Shown here one piece after another: positions 1 to 13,481 of a stretch of 64,000 nt of DNA. The position numbers and the translations under genes are program-made. The notes under the pieces were generated by a model. It saw only the letters and a list, made by a program, of their open reading frames with translations, was not told where the DNA came from and did not search any database. This DNA comes from Craterostigma plantagineum. Its lineage: Eukaryota; Streptophyta; Magnoliopsida; Lamiales; Linderniaceae. The first letter of the stretch is position 1, and each line of letters begins with the position of its first letter. The stretch covers positions 21,267,501 to 21,331,500 of the forward strand of contig JAPQWV010000017.1 in the NCBI GenBank assembly GCA_027422505.1. Reading direction: 5' to 3'.

Positions 1-1078
1 TTGCCTGTCTGATGCGTGTTGAAACTGTTTTGGCGTGTTAGTGTGAAAATGATGAGGGCAATAGGAATCAAGTCCAGGGCCAAATATTTTCTTAACCATG
101 ACGAACCCCATTAGTTAGCCACGTTGAGCCTGAGCCTATTCGTTGCTTACCTCGTATGTTATGAAATGCCCCTGACCCGAATAAGCCTCCAGAGATTATA
201 TGAACCCCCAATTAATTAGAATAGAGCAGAAGTCGAACTTGAGAGTTACCGTTTCAGTGTATGATTTGATGTTCTTCTCTGCTATTCATGAAATGACTCG
301 TGCCTTACTTGACCGTTTTCTGAAATGACCCGATCCCTTGCATAAGCCTGCCCATAACCCTTTGGCAAGATATAGGTTTCGGTAATAAGTATCCTTAGGT
401 ACACGGCCATTCGCTGTGACGATGTATTCTATGCGACAAAAGCCGAACTTTGATGTTTTTAGGGAATAAGGGCAGTGCACAAAAGTAGAGCGTAACTAAG
501 GTGAAAGGGCAGAAAATGAAAGGGAACTGAGTCGAGAGGGTCGGGCAGAAAAGTCTAGGATTTCGAGCGAGAACGTTGAGTCTTATGTTGGGACGTGTGA
601 CTGTCTTTTTGATCATGCTATATTCTCTGATAATTTTCGAGCACGTGTCCTAGCTCTAAGATTAAGTGGTCATTATTTATGCTTGCCGCTTCATGATTGT
701 TCGACCCGTTTTTTCCCCGAAAAGACCCTCGGATTTATACTTGCCCTTTGAATAGTAGAGATGCGATTAACTTGCAAGTTTATGGTAGGGGTTGGACTAG
801 TGCACGAATTGAGCGACTCATCTTATGCTACCCTATACATTTGAGTAAATTGAGTGAACCCTTGTGAGCTATAGGTCTCGATTTGCAGCGCTAGGGAAGC
901 TCATGATTGATAAGTGCAGGTCATTAGTGTAATGTCCGTGATTGTTTACTTGATTTCGTATCGTGCTTTCTATGCTTTGATGATAAATTGCGAACAATCA
1001 TGCCGTTATCCTGATTGGATGCCTCTTCTGAACTCTAATTTACTTGAGGACAAGCAAATGCTTAAGTGTGGGGAGGTT
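1..1078 (+). mobile_element. 3' internal end of a Ty3-type LTR retrotransposon (partial)
   Basis: No long ORF is present. The last 40 bases hold the phrase gaggacaagcaaatgctt followed by a purine-rich tract (gtgtggggaggtt) directly before a TG-starting LTR. That combination is typical of the 3' untranslated end and polypurine tract of plant Ty3 elements of the Athila/Tat type. The remainder is presumed to be the 3' non-coding part of the same element, whose body lies left of the window. The lineage call is inference from this signature alone. Confidence 0.45.
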
Positions 1079-2554
1079 TGATAAACGTATTTTAATGCGT
1101 TTATCATATTAATTATTCGGGGTATAATAGAACCTTAGCAATGAATTCATGCATTTATTCGATATATTTACACTTGTTTTGTTGTTGAAGGAGCTTAGGA
1201 CGAGTTTCAGGCGAAAAGGAGCGAAAACGAGGCAAAACGGCGCGAAAAGGGTCACACTGCCCTCGGTCACGGCCAGACGCATTACGCGTCACGGCCGTGA
1301 CGAGGGACAGAAAGCGACGGAGAGGAGTACTGATGACGGTCACGGCCGTGACGGACTTTGTACCAGACTGTGACACTCGGCAGAGAATCAGGACGAAGAC
1401 ACTGTCGGTCGTCACGGCCGTGACGACCCCTGCACTAAACCGTGACGCAAGGCAGAGACTGGCGCTGACGACGGTCACGGCCGTGACGTGCTATGCGCTT
1501 GGCCGTGACCTTTGACAGAAAGTGACGAGACGCGAGCGGTGTTGGTCACGGCCGTGACGGCCTATGTCCCAGGCCGTGACCCACACGGGAATAGCTATAA
1601 AAAGCCCAAATTCGTCCCAGAAAGGGCACAACTTACCAGAGATCAATTCCCAATCATCCAGAGACGAAATTAGGGCGAAAAGAACAGGAAATCCCGTCCA
1701 GGAGCGCAAGAGACGGATCAACGAAGAATTCACGCAGAATTAACGAAGAACGAAGATCTTTCCACGAGGTCATCTCAGATTCATCAGTAGGAAAGATCAT
1801 GAGTTCTTCATCCTTATCTTTTAATTCTTTAGTTGTTTCTCCTTCAATTATGCGTAGCTAAATCCCCGTTGTGTTCGGGATTAGATGAACGCTAGGATAA
1901 TTCGTAGTTAAGACATATATTATCGTGACTTTGTGTTTTTGACTATTTATCGTTCTATGAATAAGTTTCGTTGCTTTAATATGTCTATGTGTTAAAGTGA
2001 TTGTGTGGAAAAACATTTAGGGCGACAGCTAAACAACGTTTAGGCCGTTCATAGAAGATAGGATTCGAGTATAGGGCGAAAGCAAATACTCGATCCTCGC
2101 CGTTAGTAATTATTGAATTTTAGATCCCCGCGAGCGTTTAGGGCGACAGCAAATTCGCGAGCGGATAGGAAATTACTGCGATTTAGTCTTAAGCACTTAG
2201 GAGCAATTTTACTGTCTTAGCCGATAATACCTAGCGGGATTCGAATCCCGAGCACGTCTTTATCATCTGAAAACTTTCGCATCAGTTAGTCGCGTTCTTT
2301 AAATTTCTGGTTGATTTAGGAGCGATCTGTTAGGTTAAGTCGTCAAACAATTTACGCACTTTATTTAGGCTAAATATCGAGTCGATAGGTCATTACTAGT
2401 ACTTGATTTATTCCTTGTGTTCGATACTCGTTTACTCACTTTACTGCACTACAAACGATAGGTCCACTGCCTATCGCACGTCGGTGATAGTAATTAGGTA
2501 TACGTTTTATTTATCACTTGTCGCACTTTCCATTCACACACCACGTGTCGATCA
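1079..2554 (+). repeat. Long terminal repeat of the Ty3-type element
   Basis: Starts TGATAAACG immediately after the polypurine tract and carries a terminal hairpin (TGATAAACG at 1079-1087 against CGTTTATCA at 1098-1106). It contains the palindrome array at 1288-1558 and a TATA-like ctataaaaag at about 1591. The right end is taken at ...GTCGATCA near 2554 because sequence homologous to another repeat's ORF resumes there. The 5' LTR is outside the window, so neither the exact end nor a target-site duplication can be checked. Confidence 0.5.
1288..1558. repeat. Array of five GTCACGGCCGTGAC palindromes
   Basis: Five exact copies of the 14-base perfect palindrome GTCACGGCCGTGAC lie at 1288-1301, 1339-1352, 1411-1424, 1474-1487 and 1545-1558. 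Spacing is 51, 72, 63 and 71 bases. Each is followed after a short spacer by a half-site (ccgtgac/ctgtgac) and often by a (g)acagaa-like word, so the array is a degenerate tandem repeat of about 60-70 bases. It sits just upstream of the LTR's TATA-like element. A related array lies in an unrelated Copia LTR at 51.8 and 56.2 kb. Confidence 0.85.
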
Positions 2555-3272
2555 CCTTCTGTGCCACAAATGCACAAATAGGACGCTATCCGATGAGGAA
2601 AACATCGCTCAGGAAATGAGTCGGGCCCCCATCTGCAAAGTCACTGACCTCCGCCAAGAGTCCAAAGGACCTGTCCATTACCGAGTATTCACGGTAATGA
2701 GGCAGGATGAGAGCTACTGTGAAGTCAGTGAGGCGGACTTCAAGTTTCTGCGCCTGGGCGACCTGTACAGCATGCTGGAATCCATGAAGCAGTTCAGACT
2801 CGTCCTCAGAAGTTGTGGACATCTCATACGTGCTGAACCGGTCACCATGGGATATGTGGCTATCAAACGCCACATGCTCAGACAGGTCAGATTCTTCGCC
2901 ACCCACGATCTGCAGATGGCGGTGGAGCACAACCTGAAGAAGGTGAATCTGACTCGCCCATCTTTCAAGAACGCGGACGACTACCGAGAGGGCGATGTGA
3001 TCGACGGAGACGATCCGGCGGTCGCCTACTCGAACTATAAGGGAAAGATGAGGATGCTGCGCTGCTCTGAAGTGGCAAAGTTCTCGGATGGAACGCTCAC
3101 CATCATCCAAGACAAACTAATGAAGATCTGCCGCATACTTTCAGAAGAAGATCCTCTCTGCCGATCCAAGTTCGCGAAGCTCATTGACGCTATAGCTAAT
3201 CGATTGGTACTTCGAAGGAACCTCCGCGCCTTCGAGTTCAAGCTAGGGCTTCGCGACACACTCACAAGCTAA
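2555..3272 (+). pseudogene. Repeat-encoded gag-like protein of unknown family (C-terminal part)
   Basis: The open frame runs from inside the upstream LTR to 3272; only the part after about 2555 matches other copies. It encodes about 235 residues and is a divergent relative of the minus-strand ORFs at 60.98-62.5 and 63.1-63.9 kb. Shared blocks are a HDLQMAxExNxKKVNxT motif, an FxDGTL segment and a C-terminal LRxxLRxFExxLGLR motif. I do not recognise the family: no zinc knuckle, protease, integrase or reverse transcriptase motif is visible. It ends 48 bases before a polypurine tract (aaagggggag, 3319-3328) and an LTR-like start, so it is probably the 3' ORF of a non-autonomous LTR element. The Ty3 LTR appears to have inserted into it, removing its N-terminus from view. 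Confidence 0.6.
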
Positions 3273-3330
3273 TCCACCACCGCTACGCTCAAGATTCAAG
3301 ACTCCCAACAATTGACACAAAGGGGGAGAT

Positions 3331-3560
3331 TGTTAGGATATTTAATTGATTGTGTCAATAGTTTAAGTCTTGGGATTAATTTTGTAATTATCTTTAGCTT
3401 GGGCTTTAGACAAGATTGTAATTAATTAATATTTAGTGATTGGGCCTTAATATACCTAGGGTTAATGTGGTATATAAGGTGTTACCAACTCACTTTTGAA
3501 AGTAATCAAAGATCAAAGGCTTATCCAAATTTTTCACACACTACACACACTCAAAGGTGA
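3331..3560 (+). repeat. Probable 3' LTR start of the gag-like element
   Basis: TGTTAGGATATT begins directly after acacaaagggggagat, the same 3' junction (acaaaggggagattg) as the two minus-strand elements at 61.0 and 63.1 kb. A TATA-like gtatataagg lies at about 3471. The right LTR boundary cannot be fixed; the given end is nominal. Confidence 0.45.
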
Positions 3561-4770
3561 GAATACTCCCTTTTCATTCCATTAAAGCCTCTTTGATTCC
3601 TTGTTTGGTGCATTCGGGACCAACAAGTTCCAATCAATCTCTCAGTATTACCGGTTATGGTTACAGAATGACCGATTCTTACACAATCGAAGCACTATGG
3701 AAACTAGACCTCCACCTAGGCTATTGCACGCCAAGTTTCATTCCACGTCGTTTACCCAGGAAACCAATTCCCCGACTGGACACAGCTTGCTACCGAATCC
3801 ACCAAATTCGTCCCTCCACGTGTGAAAGACTCCACTCGTGCTCCTTTGTGCGCTCAACACGTCCGAAGACAAGGGTTTGGAATAAGGTGTTGCTAAAGAT
3901 CGCTCACGGGTACAGATTCGTAAATTTTAGCTCAACACAAACTACGAATTTTTTGCAAATTAAAGCTCAAAACAGTCTAAGGAATTCGATGGCTTGTGTG
4001 TTCGTTCCGTACCCTTCAACGTGAAGAGTTTATCTTCTATATAGACCTCGAATAGCTTCTACACTTCACAAGGAAAGTTAAGCACAGAATATGCAAGAGA
4101 AAGCTCAACTATCACGTGCATTAACTCAAAGAATCATGCCAAGAATAAACCAATTAAGCTCAACGGTCAGACATGATCATTTACCATAAGTACTAGAGTC
4201 TTACTTTCCTTCCAAGGTAATCTCATCCGTTTGTCAGCACATTCCATATACAGACTCAATCAGCATATTATCACATATAAGCTCAATCAATTAATCACTT
4301 TCCAATATAAATCCCAAGTTGCATAAGGAAAGATAGATCATGATTCACTAATTTAAAAGTCAAATAATATAGCTCTCGGATATATCATTGAAATTCTTTC
4401 CTAAAATAAATCAATCACATGTAAGCACTTAATCAGAATATCTTTTCCATATATAGCATACTCATTCATATCCGGGTGATCACATCGATATCCGTTCCTC
4501 TCACAGACAGTTCATATATCACTCAACATAGTATATTTTCCATATATAGCAAACAATGAGATTTCATTCATACGAGAACGTTCATAACCAGATGATCACA
4601 GCAATACTCTAGTTAAGCACAAGATCACACAAATTCGATTATTTTAACAATTTAATCACATTTAAGCACTTCATCGAATATTTTTACATACTTAAACATC
4701 ATAAATCATACATATCGAATAGTTAAGCACAAAATCACACAAATTCTTATACTCTCTCTAATTTTTTTAA
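3561..4770. other. Gene-free AT-rich stretch, possibly rest of the LTR
   Basis: About 1.2 kb with no convincing coding frame. The first 500 bases are less AT-rich and may continue the LTR/leader of the preceding element; the rest is AT-rich with repeated words such as 'aagctcaatca' and 'ttaagcac'. The missing last exon of the gene at 5.25-7.56 kb would be expected hereabouts on the minus strand, and I do not find it. Confidence 0.5.
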
Positions 4771-4964
4771 AGGTATGTTTGGTTTGATGAATTTGGTGAG
4801 AATGGAAAAGGAAATGGAAAAGGAAGTTGATTTTTGTATATTGTTGGTAAAATCGTGGAGAATCAATATCCTCATCAAAATGGCGAGGGAAGGAAAACTA
4901 ATGAAAATTATTTTCGCTCTAATATTCTTTTCTCCTCACCGCTTTCCTCGATCCAAACACGGTC
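4771..4964. mobile_element. PIF/Harbinger-type MITE, short copy
   Basis: Imperfect terminal inverted repeats (AGGTATGTTTGG at the left; GACCGTGTTTGGATC on the minus strand at the right) are flanked by the 3-base direct repeat TAA (4768-4770 and 4965-4967). Ends and internal words (gaaaaggaa, tcctcgatccaaacac) match the MITE at 5550-5948. There is no coding capacity. It lies just downstream of the last detectable exon of the alliinase-family pseudogene. Confidence 0.65.
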
Positions 4965-5251
4965 TAAAGGAAGTCGTTTAAGGAAATTGCAGACATATTA
5001 AAAAATAAAGCAAAATTCCCAAGTATGCACTAGATTAATTTCTTATGCAATTACTTTAACTTAATATAAGGGTAAAATTGAAAATATTAAAGATATTCTT
5101 ATTGGAAACAACAAAACGATGTGTTCTTAGAAACAAAATCAAAGTTGTAAAATGGATTGTTTTTAGAATCAAAGAGTAATGTTGCCATGAACTTTATGTA
5201 CGAAAAAAGACATTAAATACCCTAAATTGGATGATATAATGCAATACAAAC

Positions 5252-7560
<2,309 letters not shown>

Positions 7561-8297
7561 GATGGTATATGACTTTTTTCTTTCTTTCTTTTCTACTTTA
7601 TTTTTTTATGTACTGTTTGCTTCTGCATGCAAGAAAGTTCCCAAGAATCGTCGGTTTTATACTTTTGACACGAACAAATTAACAAAGGACGAAAAATCAA
7701 CTTTCATGGAATTTTCAAACACGTTTAATTAATGTGTTTGAGACGTGGGGGGAATCTAGGTTGAAGTAGGTTCGTAATGGTTTTCCAAATGAAATTTAAG
7801 AAGTACGACGTTTGACGGCTATATATTTATTAACACTTGACACGCAAAGCAAAGGATAGAAAAAAAGATGAAGTTTACATTTGTAGATGATTTCGTCGTC
7901 GTCGTTCTCGTCAACGTATATTCTCTAAAGGAAAGTCAAAGTTGAAATATTGAATTTAGATAACCACAGCGAGACTAAATGTGCTTCCTTTCCTATCATA
8001 TATTTATGAATGCATAATATGTATCTACAGTATTTCAATTGCATCTAATCAATAATATATATGAGTTCGATAAATGATTTCGAAAATTGGGTCCAAATTG
8101 GAGTTAAGAAAACACAAGTTCTCAATGAAAACGTTACATATATATCGTTATAATACGACATATTCTTTCATATATTATTTCCCACATCAACCATTAGTGA
8201 CCTAGTTTTGTACGTAACATTACACTAAATAAATGAAATGTAGCCTCAACGTTATTACCTTCCTATATACATAGCTTTTTCACTGCGAGGTATTATA
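7561..8297. other. Upstream region of the alliinase-family gene; no gene seen
   Basis: AT-rich sequence 5' of the minus-strand gene starting at 7560. Short frames here have no family resemblance. No other structure was recognised. Confidence 0.5.
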
Positions 8298-8324
8298 CTA
8301 GTTTTGCCCCGTGCGAAGCACGGG
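8298..8324 (-). mobile_element. Possible Helitron 3' terminus
   Basis: Read on the minus strand, a GC-rich hairpin (CCCGTGC-TTC-GCACGGG, 8324-8308) is followed ten bases later by CTAG and then T. This is the hairpin-plus-CTRR/T arrangement of Helitron 3' ends. The element body would extend to the right (8325 onward), where the sequence is non-coding; its 5' TC end was not located. Confidence 0.4.
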
Positions 8325-9238
8325 AACTATAGCTGAAAGTGAGCCTGAGCCGTGTGCCAGCCCACCCCATCCTGAAAAAACGCCGGGCTCGGACCTTAAT
8401 TTCTAGATCCCAAAACATAATCGGGCTCATTTGGCCTAACCTGTCAGGCCCGCAGCCTGACGTCCCGTGGGCCAAAAAACCCAACGGTCCGCGGGCCAAA
8501 TTGGCCCCCTGTAGTAATACTTTGAAGTATTACAGTATTAAATCTTATATTTCTGTTTTTTTTCAGTCGCGCAGTAGTATAGACGTACAATATTAAATAT
8601 TATAGTACTTCAGGATTACATATGCTTACATTAAGAAACACAAATCAACAAATACAAATACATTTGGAAGAAACCAAATGTTGTTGAACCCTAATAATAA
8701 GTTTTGATATATGTGACTGGAAAATATTTGATTGGAATTATCATAAAACCCGTGCTCATTATTTCCATTATATATTGAATTGTAAAGAAAATCTTTAACA
8801 CAAAACATTTTTTAAACTATTATTCTAATATTATTTGAAACTGTAGTAATAGTTCCCGCTCAAAATCAGAACGCATGACAAAGGATATCTCGAATTCATA
8901 TACGGACTACTGCTTTGATGAACAATATAAACATATGACTGTTGATATTTTTTTTCTTAATGTATACATACGTAATACGGTATGAGATTGGATATTTAGT
9001 CACCACGATGAATCATGCAACATATAAAGCGAGCAATGTATTAACACAAAAAACTATTTTCCAGTATATAGGATAATCTAATGAGAATGATTATTAAATA
9101 TCAAATACACATCAGATATAGATTTTAATACCATATACAGCACATATTTGTTGGGGTTTGGCTGGACCTAACAATATTTCCTAAGAAAATGCCAAGCAAC
9201 ATCGAAGAACAGAACCTACAGCAATCGTACAAAATGTG
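8325..9238. other. Gene-free AT-rich stretch, possibly Helitron body
   Basis: No coding frame with recognisable similarity. The first 200 bases are less AT-rich (gggccaaattggcccc and similar), the remainder very AT-rich. Confidence 0.45.
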
Positions 9239-10668
9239 TGATAATACATGCACGGTGATGAGTGAGGATTTTACGTTAGTTTTATACCCCATAAAAGCGT
9301 ATTTTCGATCGTTATTATACGGATAAGCTTATATCAGGCATTCATGTTTGCATTTCGTATTCGGAGCGAAAAGGACCAAAAAGCGGGTGACTGGATTCTT
9401 TAGTCGAAGCTATGCTTTATCAAGAATATATGACTCAGTTTTATTCTTTGGCCCAATAGGCCCGTGAAGATGCATTGTGGAAATCAATAATGATGATATC
9501 TACACCTCACGATGCATACACACTCAATATAGGAAAGAAAAGGTCAAGGACCCACAAGCAATTCAGACATTCAAACGAGGGAATCTGTTTCCAAAATTGC
9601 AAGATATACGTGGATGGAAATAAAGGAACCTATATTGGGCGAATATCTCACAAGGTCGGTTACCCGCTCTCCCTATATATAGACGACTCACGACAGTGAA
9701 TAACGGAGGCCCCGTGCAACTGAAAATAAATAAACTGACGGCTGAAATTAAAGGGAGCCGAGAGCTGAATAAAAAGAGCAGAGACCGACGACTGACAATA
9801 AAGAGGCGAACGTCGGCCAAGAACGAGACAAGTCGTGCACCGAAAAAGGACGAATTTCTTACCTTTTTAATATTTCCTTTTCGACAATGTTTTCTTTTGA
9901 CTCGTTGTCGTTTTCGTATATTAATATGCTAGGCTAATTTCTTCTGTGATTGAGGCCGTGAGGCCGGATTATGACTACACATTAATGCATATCATTTTAT
10001 TTAATCATATGATTTGAGTTGCGTATTCTTTATTTGTGCTTCATATGCGTACGTGTGACTGGCCTCCACGCGTTTGATTATTGATTGGTTTATGAGACGG
10101 ACTAAGTGATTAGACCGATTAGAACAAAACATTGAATACCACTACGTAAACCGACCAGGGATGGAATTCGGTTTCGTATGTGTGGTTTTCGAATAATTTA
10201 GGCGCCGAAAGCGTTTAAACTCGGGGAATTTCATAAAGATTGAATGCACGTATAGGAACTACAGTCATATAAACATATAGTTGGTTGGTTCTCTATTTAC
10301 GTAGAGTTGCTACTGCGGGACAAACGAGTAGCACGTATGTTAGGAAATTCTACCTTGACTACGATTCATATTGATTAGATAAATTAGATTGCATGAGGAC
10401 GTAGGAATAATTCGTGCCGAGCATGTGTCTTAATCACGTCATCGTCTACTGTTCTATCCTCATCTGTTTTATTTGCGTTTATTTTATTATTTGCGTCTTT
10501 TATCTCTTCTAATCAAATCATTAAAACTATAAAAATTCCCTTAGTTTAAATTAAAATGAGGAATAATATCTTAGAATTAACCGAACTGTCTTCGTGGATC
10601 GATACTCGGACTTCGTCCGTTTTACTACTTGTACGACCTAATACACTTGCTAGTATTCGAGCGTGTCA
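9239..10668 (+). repeat. Solo LTR of a large-LTR (Ty3-like) family, copy 1
   Basis: Starts TGATAA and ends ...GAGCGTGTCA. It aligns along most of its length with the minus-strand copy at 58586-59938: shared blocks include tataccccataaaagcgtatttt near the start, a 'ccagggatggaattcggttt' block at about 10160, and gatcgatactcggacttcgtccg near the end. Both copies lose similarity at the same bases, which defines the ends. No internal region or second LTR follows. The 5-base flanks (atgtg / acgac) do not match, so the insertion is old or rearranged. Confidence 0.75.
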
Positions 10669-12530
10669 ACGACTGGATAGTACGACTATGTTGCCTCAGG
10701 GATTTGGCAATGAAGGTGGTGCTGAGAAAATGTACCTCCCTTTCTGCTCATATCTTGCTAGAATTGTTGCATCTTACGCTGTTGAGATGAAGCTGATGCA
10801 TATGGAGGTTTACCACAATAATCAATAATGATCCGTTTTCCAATTAAAAGTTCGAATGAACTAAATGATCAGGGATTACCATGCCTGATAATCACCAGTG
10901 CAGTAACAAGGAATAGAAACGACTAAGAGAGATCCACACAGAGTTACCTTTTGCACTTAGATAGTGTAGCATTGAGTTGCTATCAGAATACCCAAAGTAT
11001 TAATTATATACCTTTTGCGATGGAACTTCATGTATGCTGAAAATAAAAATCAAGAAAAGACACAAGCATATACCAGTATTCACTTCACGACACCCAAGTG
11101 GACGAATTTGTAATTGAAGATGTTACTGAAATCCGACGAACGAATCTGTTTAGTTAGCCCCCGGTCTTCGACAGTGAAGCGATAAAGATAAGTTTATACG
11201 AAAAGGAAAAAAAAGAGACCTGAAAAAACTTCGTCTATCAATCTGAACGTAAACTCGCTGCTCACGTCGAGCGGATTTCTGCAGTCTGTCGATGGCCATA
11301 ATGAAGGATATCCTATTCCGCTGAGAAATTACCATCGACGCATAATTTTCGACGAAAAAGGGAACATCATTAGAAACAAAAAAAAGGGATATAATGTATA
11401 CCACGATCGATCGTGCCCTGGGACATCAATCTCGGCCAAGACATTGACTCCTCGTCTTTATGCGTAGCTGAGAAGCAGCAATGCATCGGTAAGAAAATTG
11501 TGAATTTGATGAAATCTAGCGGAGAAAAACATCTACTTGCCTTACGATCACTAAGGCGTCGACAACCGTATATCGTTCTGAAGTCGAATAAGCTCCGTCC
11601 CATAGCTTTGGATAAGAATGTATCTCAAACGGGAAAGATTGCTCGTCTATGATATGCCAAAGCAATACGTTCTACAACAAGGATCAATAAAAAAAAGAAG
11701 AGCAATTATTTTTTCACTTATCATCTCATGTTATAAGTTAGTCGGACTCACCAGCTTTGCATATGACATCAAGTCTGATAATGCCTCAACGTATCTGCGC
11801 TTTTTATTTCAAGCAACCATCGTACGGGAAAACGCAGAGCATAAAAGATCGACAAAGTAAATTTCGGCTGTCGCTAACCTATTGTCCACATATACATAAT
11901 CACAAACAATTTATGAGCAGCATGAGTGTGTAGTGAGGATTGTGATGGCGCAATTATTGAACCCTTCTATTGTTTCCCCTTGACATTAGTGCACATGACT
12001 TGAAAAAATACAAAAATCAATATTGGGTGGGTAGACACAAAATATGAAAAGTCACGAACCAAAACTCTTTAAAAATTAAGTCATTTTTGCTCATTCTCTA
12101 GAAAATAACACAAATAGTAACATCCAAGAAGCAAATAATATCCATAATTTCATTCTAAGCTGATTAAACCATATAACAGCATCTATGCCACAATAACTAT
12201 ATCAGTCCATGAACTCAACCCTTGAAGATCACATAACCTACCTATCCCCAATTTCAAGAGCACTTTGAGACAAACCCAAACTAAAAAGAAACAACAAAAG
12301 AAAAAATAGCAACATCGTCGGATTAGAACAACCATAACAGGCCAAAGGGAAAAAAATTGTACCGCACTACCTGAAAAATTGGAATTCTTAGCTACATCAT
12401 CATTCCCCAAAGATTGAACCCCAGTTAGATTCTCCTCCAACATCAAACTCATAAAAAAAAAAAGAAAACGATAGATGAGTCGCAGATTCAATTCATCACT
12501 AAACAAACAAACTCCACAATGAATGCATAT
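10669..12530. other. No confident gene; short open frames only
   Basis: Several short frames on both strands (for example 10690-10828 plus and 11150-11603 minus) have mixed composition, but none matches a family I can name. Parts may be further decayed exons or introns of the kinase relic at 12531-12748, which would extend leftward on the minus strand; no kinase motif beyond that relic was found. Confidence 0.4.
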
Positions 12531-12748
12531 CATAATAATGTTAAGATCCTCATGCGCAATTTTCTCGACCGAAACGTGCTTGATCGCCACAAAATTTATC
12601 CACAAAGTGCGTAGCTCATCAGTTACTCCGAGAAAAGAAACAGAACCTCGAGAATTATCAAAATCATCGAAGAAAGAAAGAAACTTACGTATTTGTTGTC
12701 CAATGTCTTGGACTTGTCAACTGCGGATAATGTCACCTGCCGGGACAT
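12531..12748 (-). pseudogene. M3KE1: 5' fragment of a MAP3K-epsilon-type protein kinase gene
   Basis: On the minus strand an ATG at 12748 opens a 20-codon exon (MSRQVTLSAVDKSKTLDNKY) ending exactly at a GTAAGT donor (exon 12748-12689). This matches the start of plant MAP3K-epsilon/Cdc7-like kinases, where KSKTLDNKY precedes the kinase domain. About 95 bases on, FVAIKHVSVEKIAHEDLNIIM (12593-12531) matches the following kinase segment, including the VAIK lysine. Between them the glycine-rich loop (GKGAYG) is missing, and the base after LNIIM is AT where a GT donor is expected. No later kinase subdomain (HRD, DFG) was found. It therefore looks like a decayed duplicate fragment. Identification rests on two short but specific blocks. 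Confidence 0.6.
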
Positions 12749-13481
12749 CTCTCCGACTACCTAAACACGCGATAAAAAACACTAATCCCTCAAACAGTCT
12801 CAAATCCAACACAGCGATGAGCGAGTAGGCTGTAGCAGAGATTATCAGGCTCTTCGCTTGCCGGGCGGAGGAATCGATTCGATTGTATGACTATGTATCT
12901 ATCCTATTATGAATTTAATACAATGAATGTATAATTGCAAGACTGTTCATCTTTCTTACGATCAATTGTAGATGATCTATGCGTGTATGGTTAGTCATCT
13001 GTCCTATTAATATTTTTAAAACCAAAGGAGGTGCCGCATATTAAAACATAAATATTTTTCTAATTATAAAAGATATAATATGGCAATGGCAGGTGTAATT
13101 CCGCCCTCATATGTGCCTAAAATAGTCATTTGGTTGCTGTTGCTGACATGTCGTATTGGGATTGGTTAAGAGAATAATCAATGAAAGTCAACATCCAACT
13201 TTTATATGGTATAGATGATGCCTTGTATCAGGATGTGGATAAGAGCTAAGAAAGGCTCGGAATGAATGGCTTCAAGAATCAACCCTAGAACTTGATAATC
13301 CATGGATTGACTGCATTTTGTAATTACTCCTTGAAACGATTTATTCAGCCCAATAAATAAAGCCCATAAGGCCCATTAACTAATAAATTTAGGGCCCCAG
13401 CTACGAATATTAATTACACACGAACTTATCAAAAGTACTTTGAAGGAAAGAGTTTTAATTTTCCGCATCTGTGTGTTAATA
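12749..13481. other. Intergenic/promoter region of the MnmE gene
   Basis: AT-rich spacer between the divergent kinase relic and the plus-strand GTPase gene. No clear TATA box or other element could be assigned. Confidence 0.5.

Noticed and set aside
2586..3110. Minus-strand 174-codon frame
   Set aside because: Shadow of the plus-strand gag-like ORF, which has the motif matches.
10690..10828. Short plus-strand frame (LPQGFGNEGGAEKMYLPFC...) after the solo LTR
   Set aside because: Looks protein-like but has no recognisable family, no start context and no neighbouring exons; not enough to call a gene.
12183..12605. 140-codon minus frame as an independent gene
   Set aside because: Only its first 25 codons match the kinase relic; the rest is intron-like, with poly-F/L runs from T-rich DNA.
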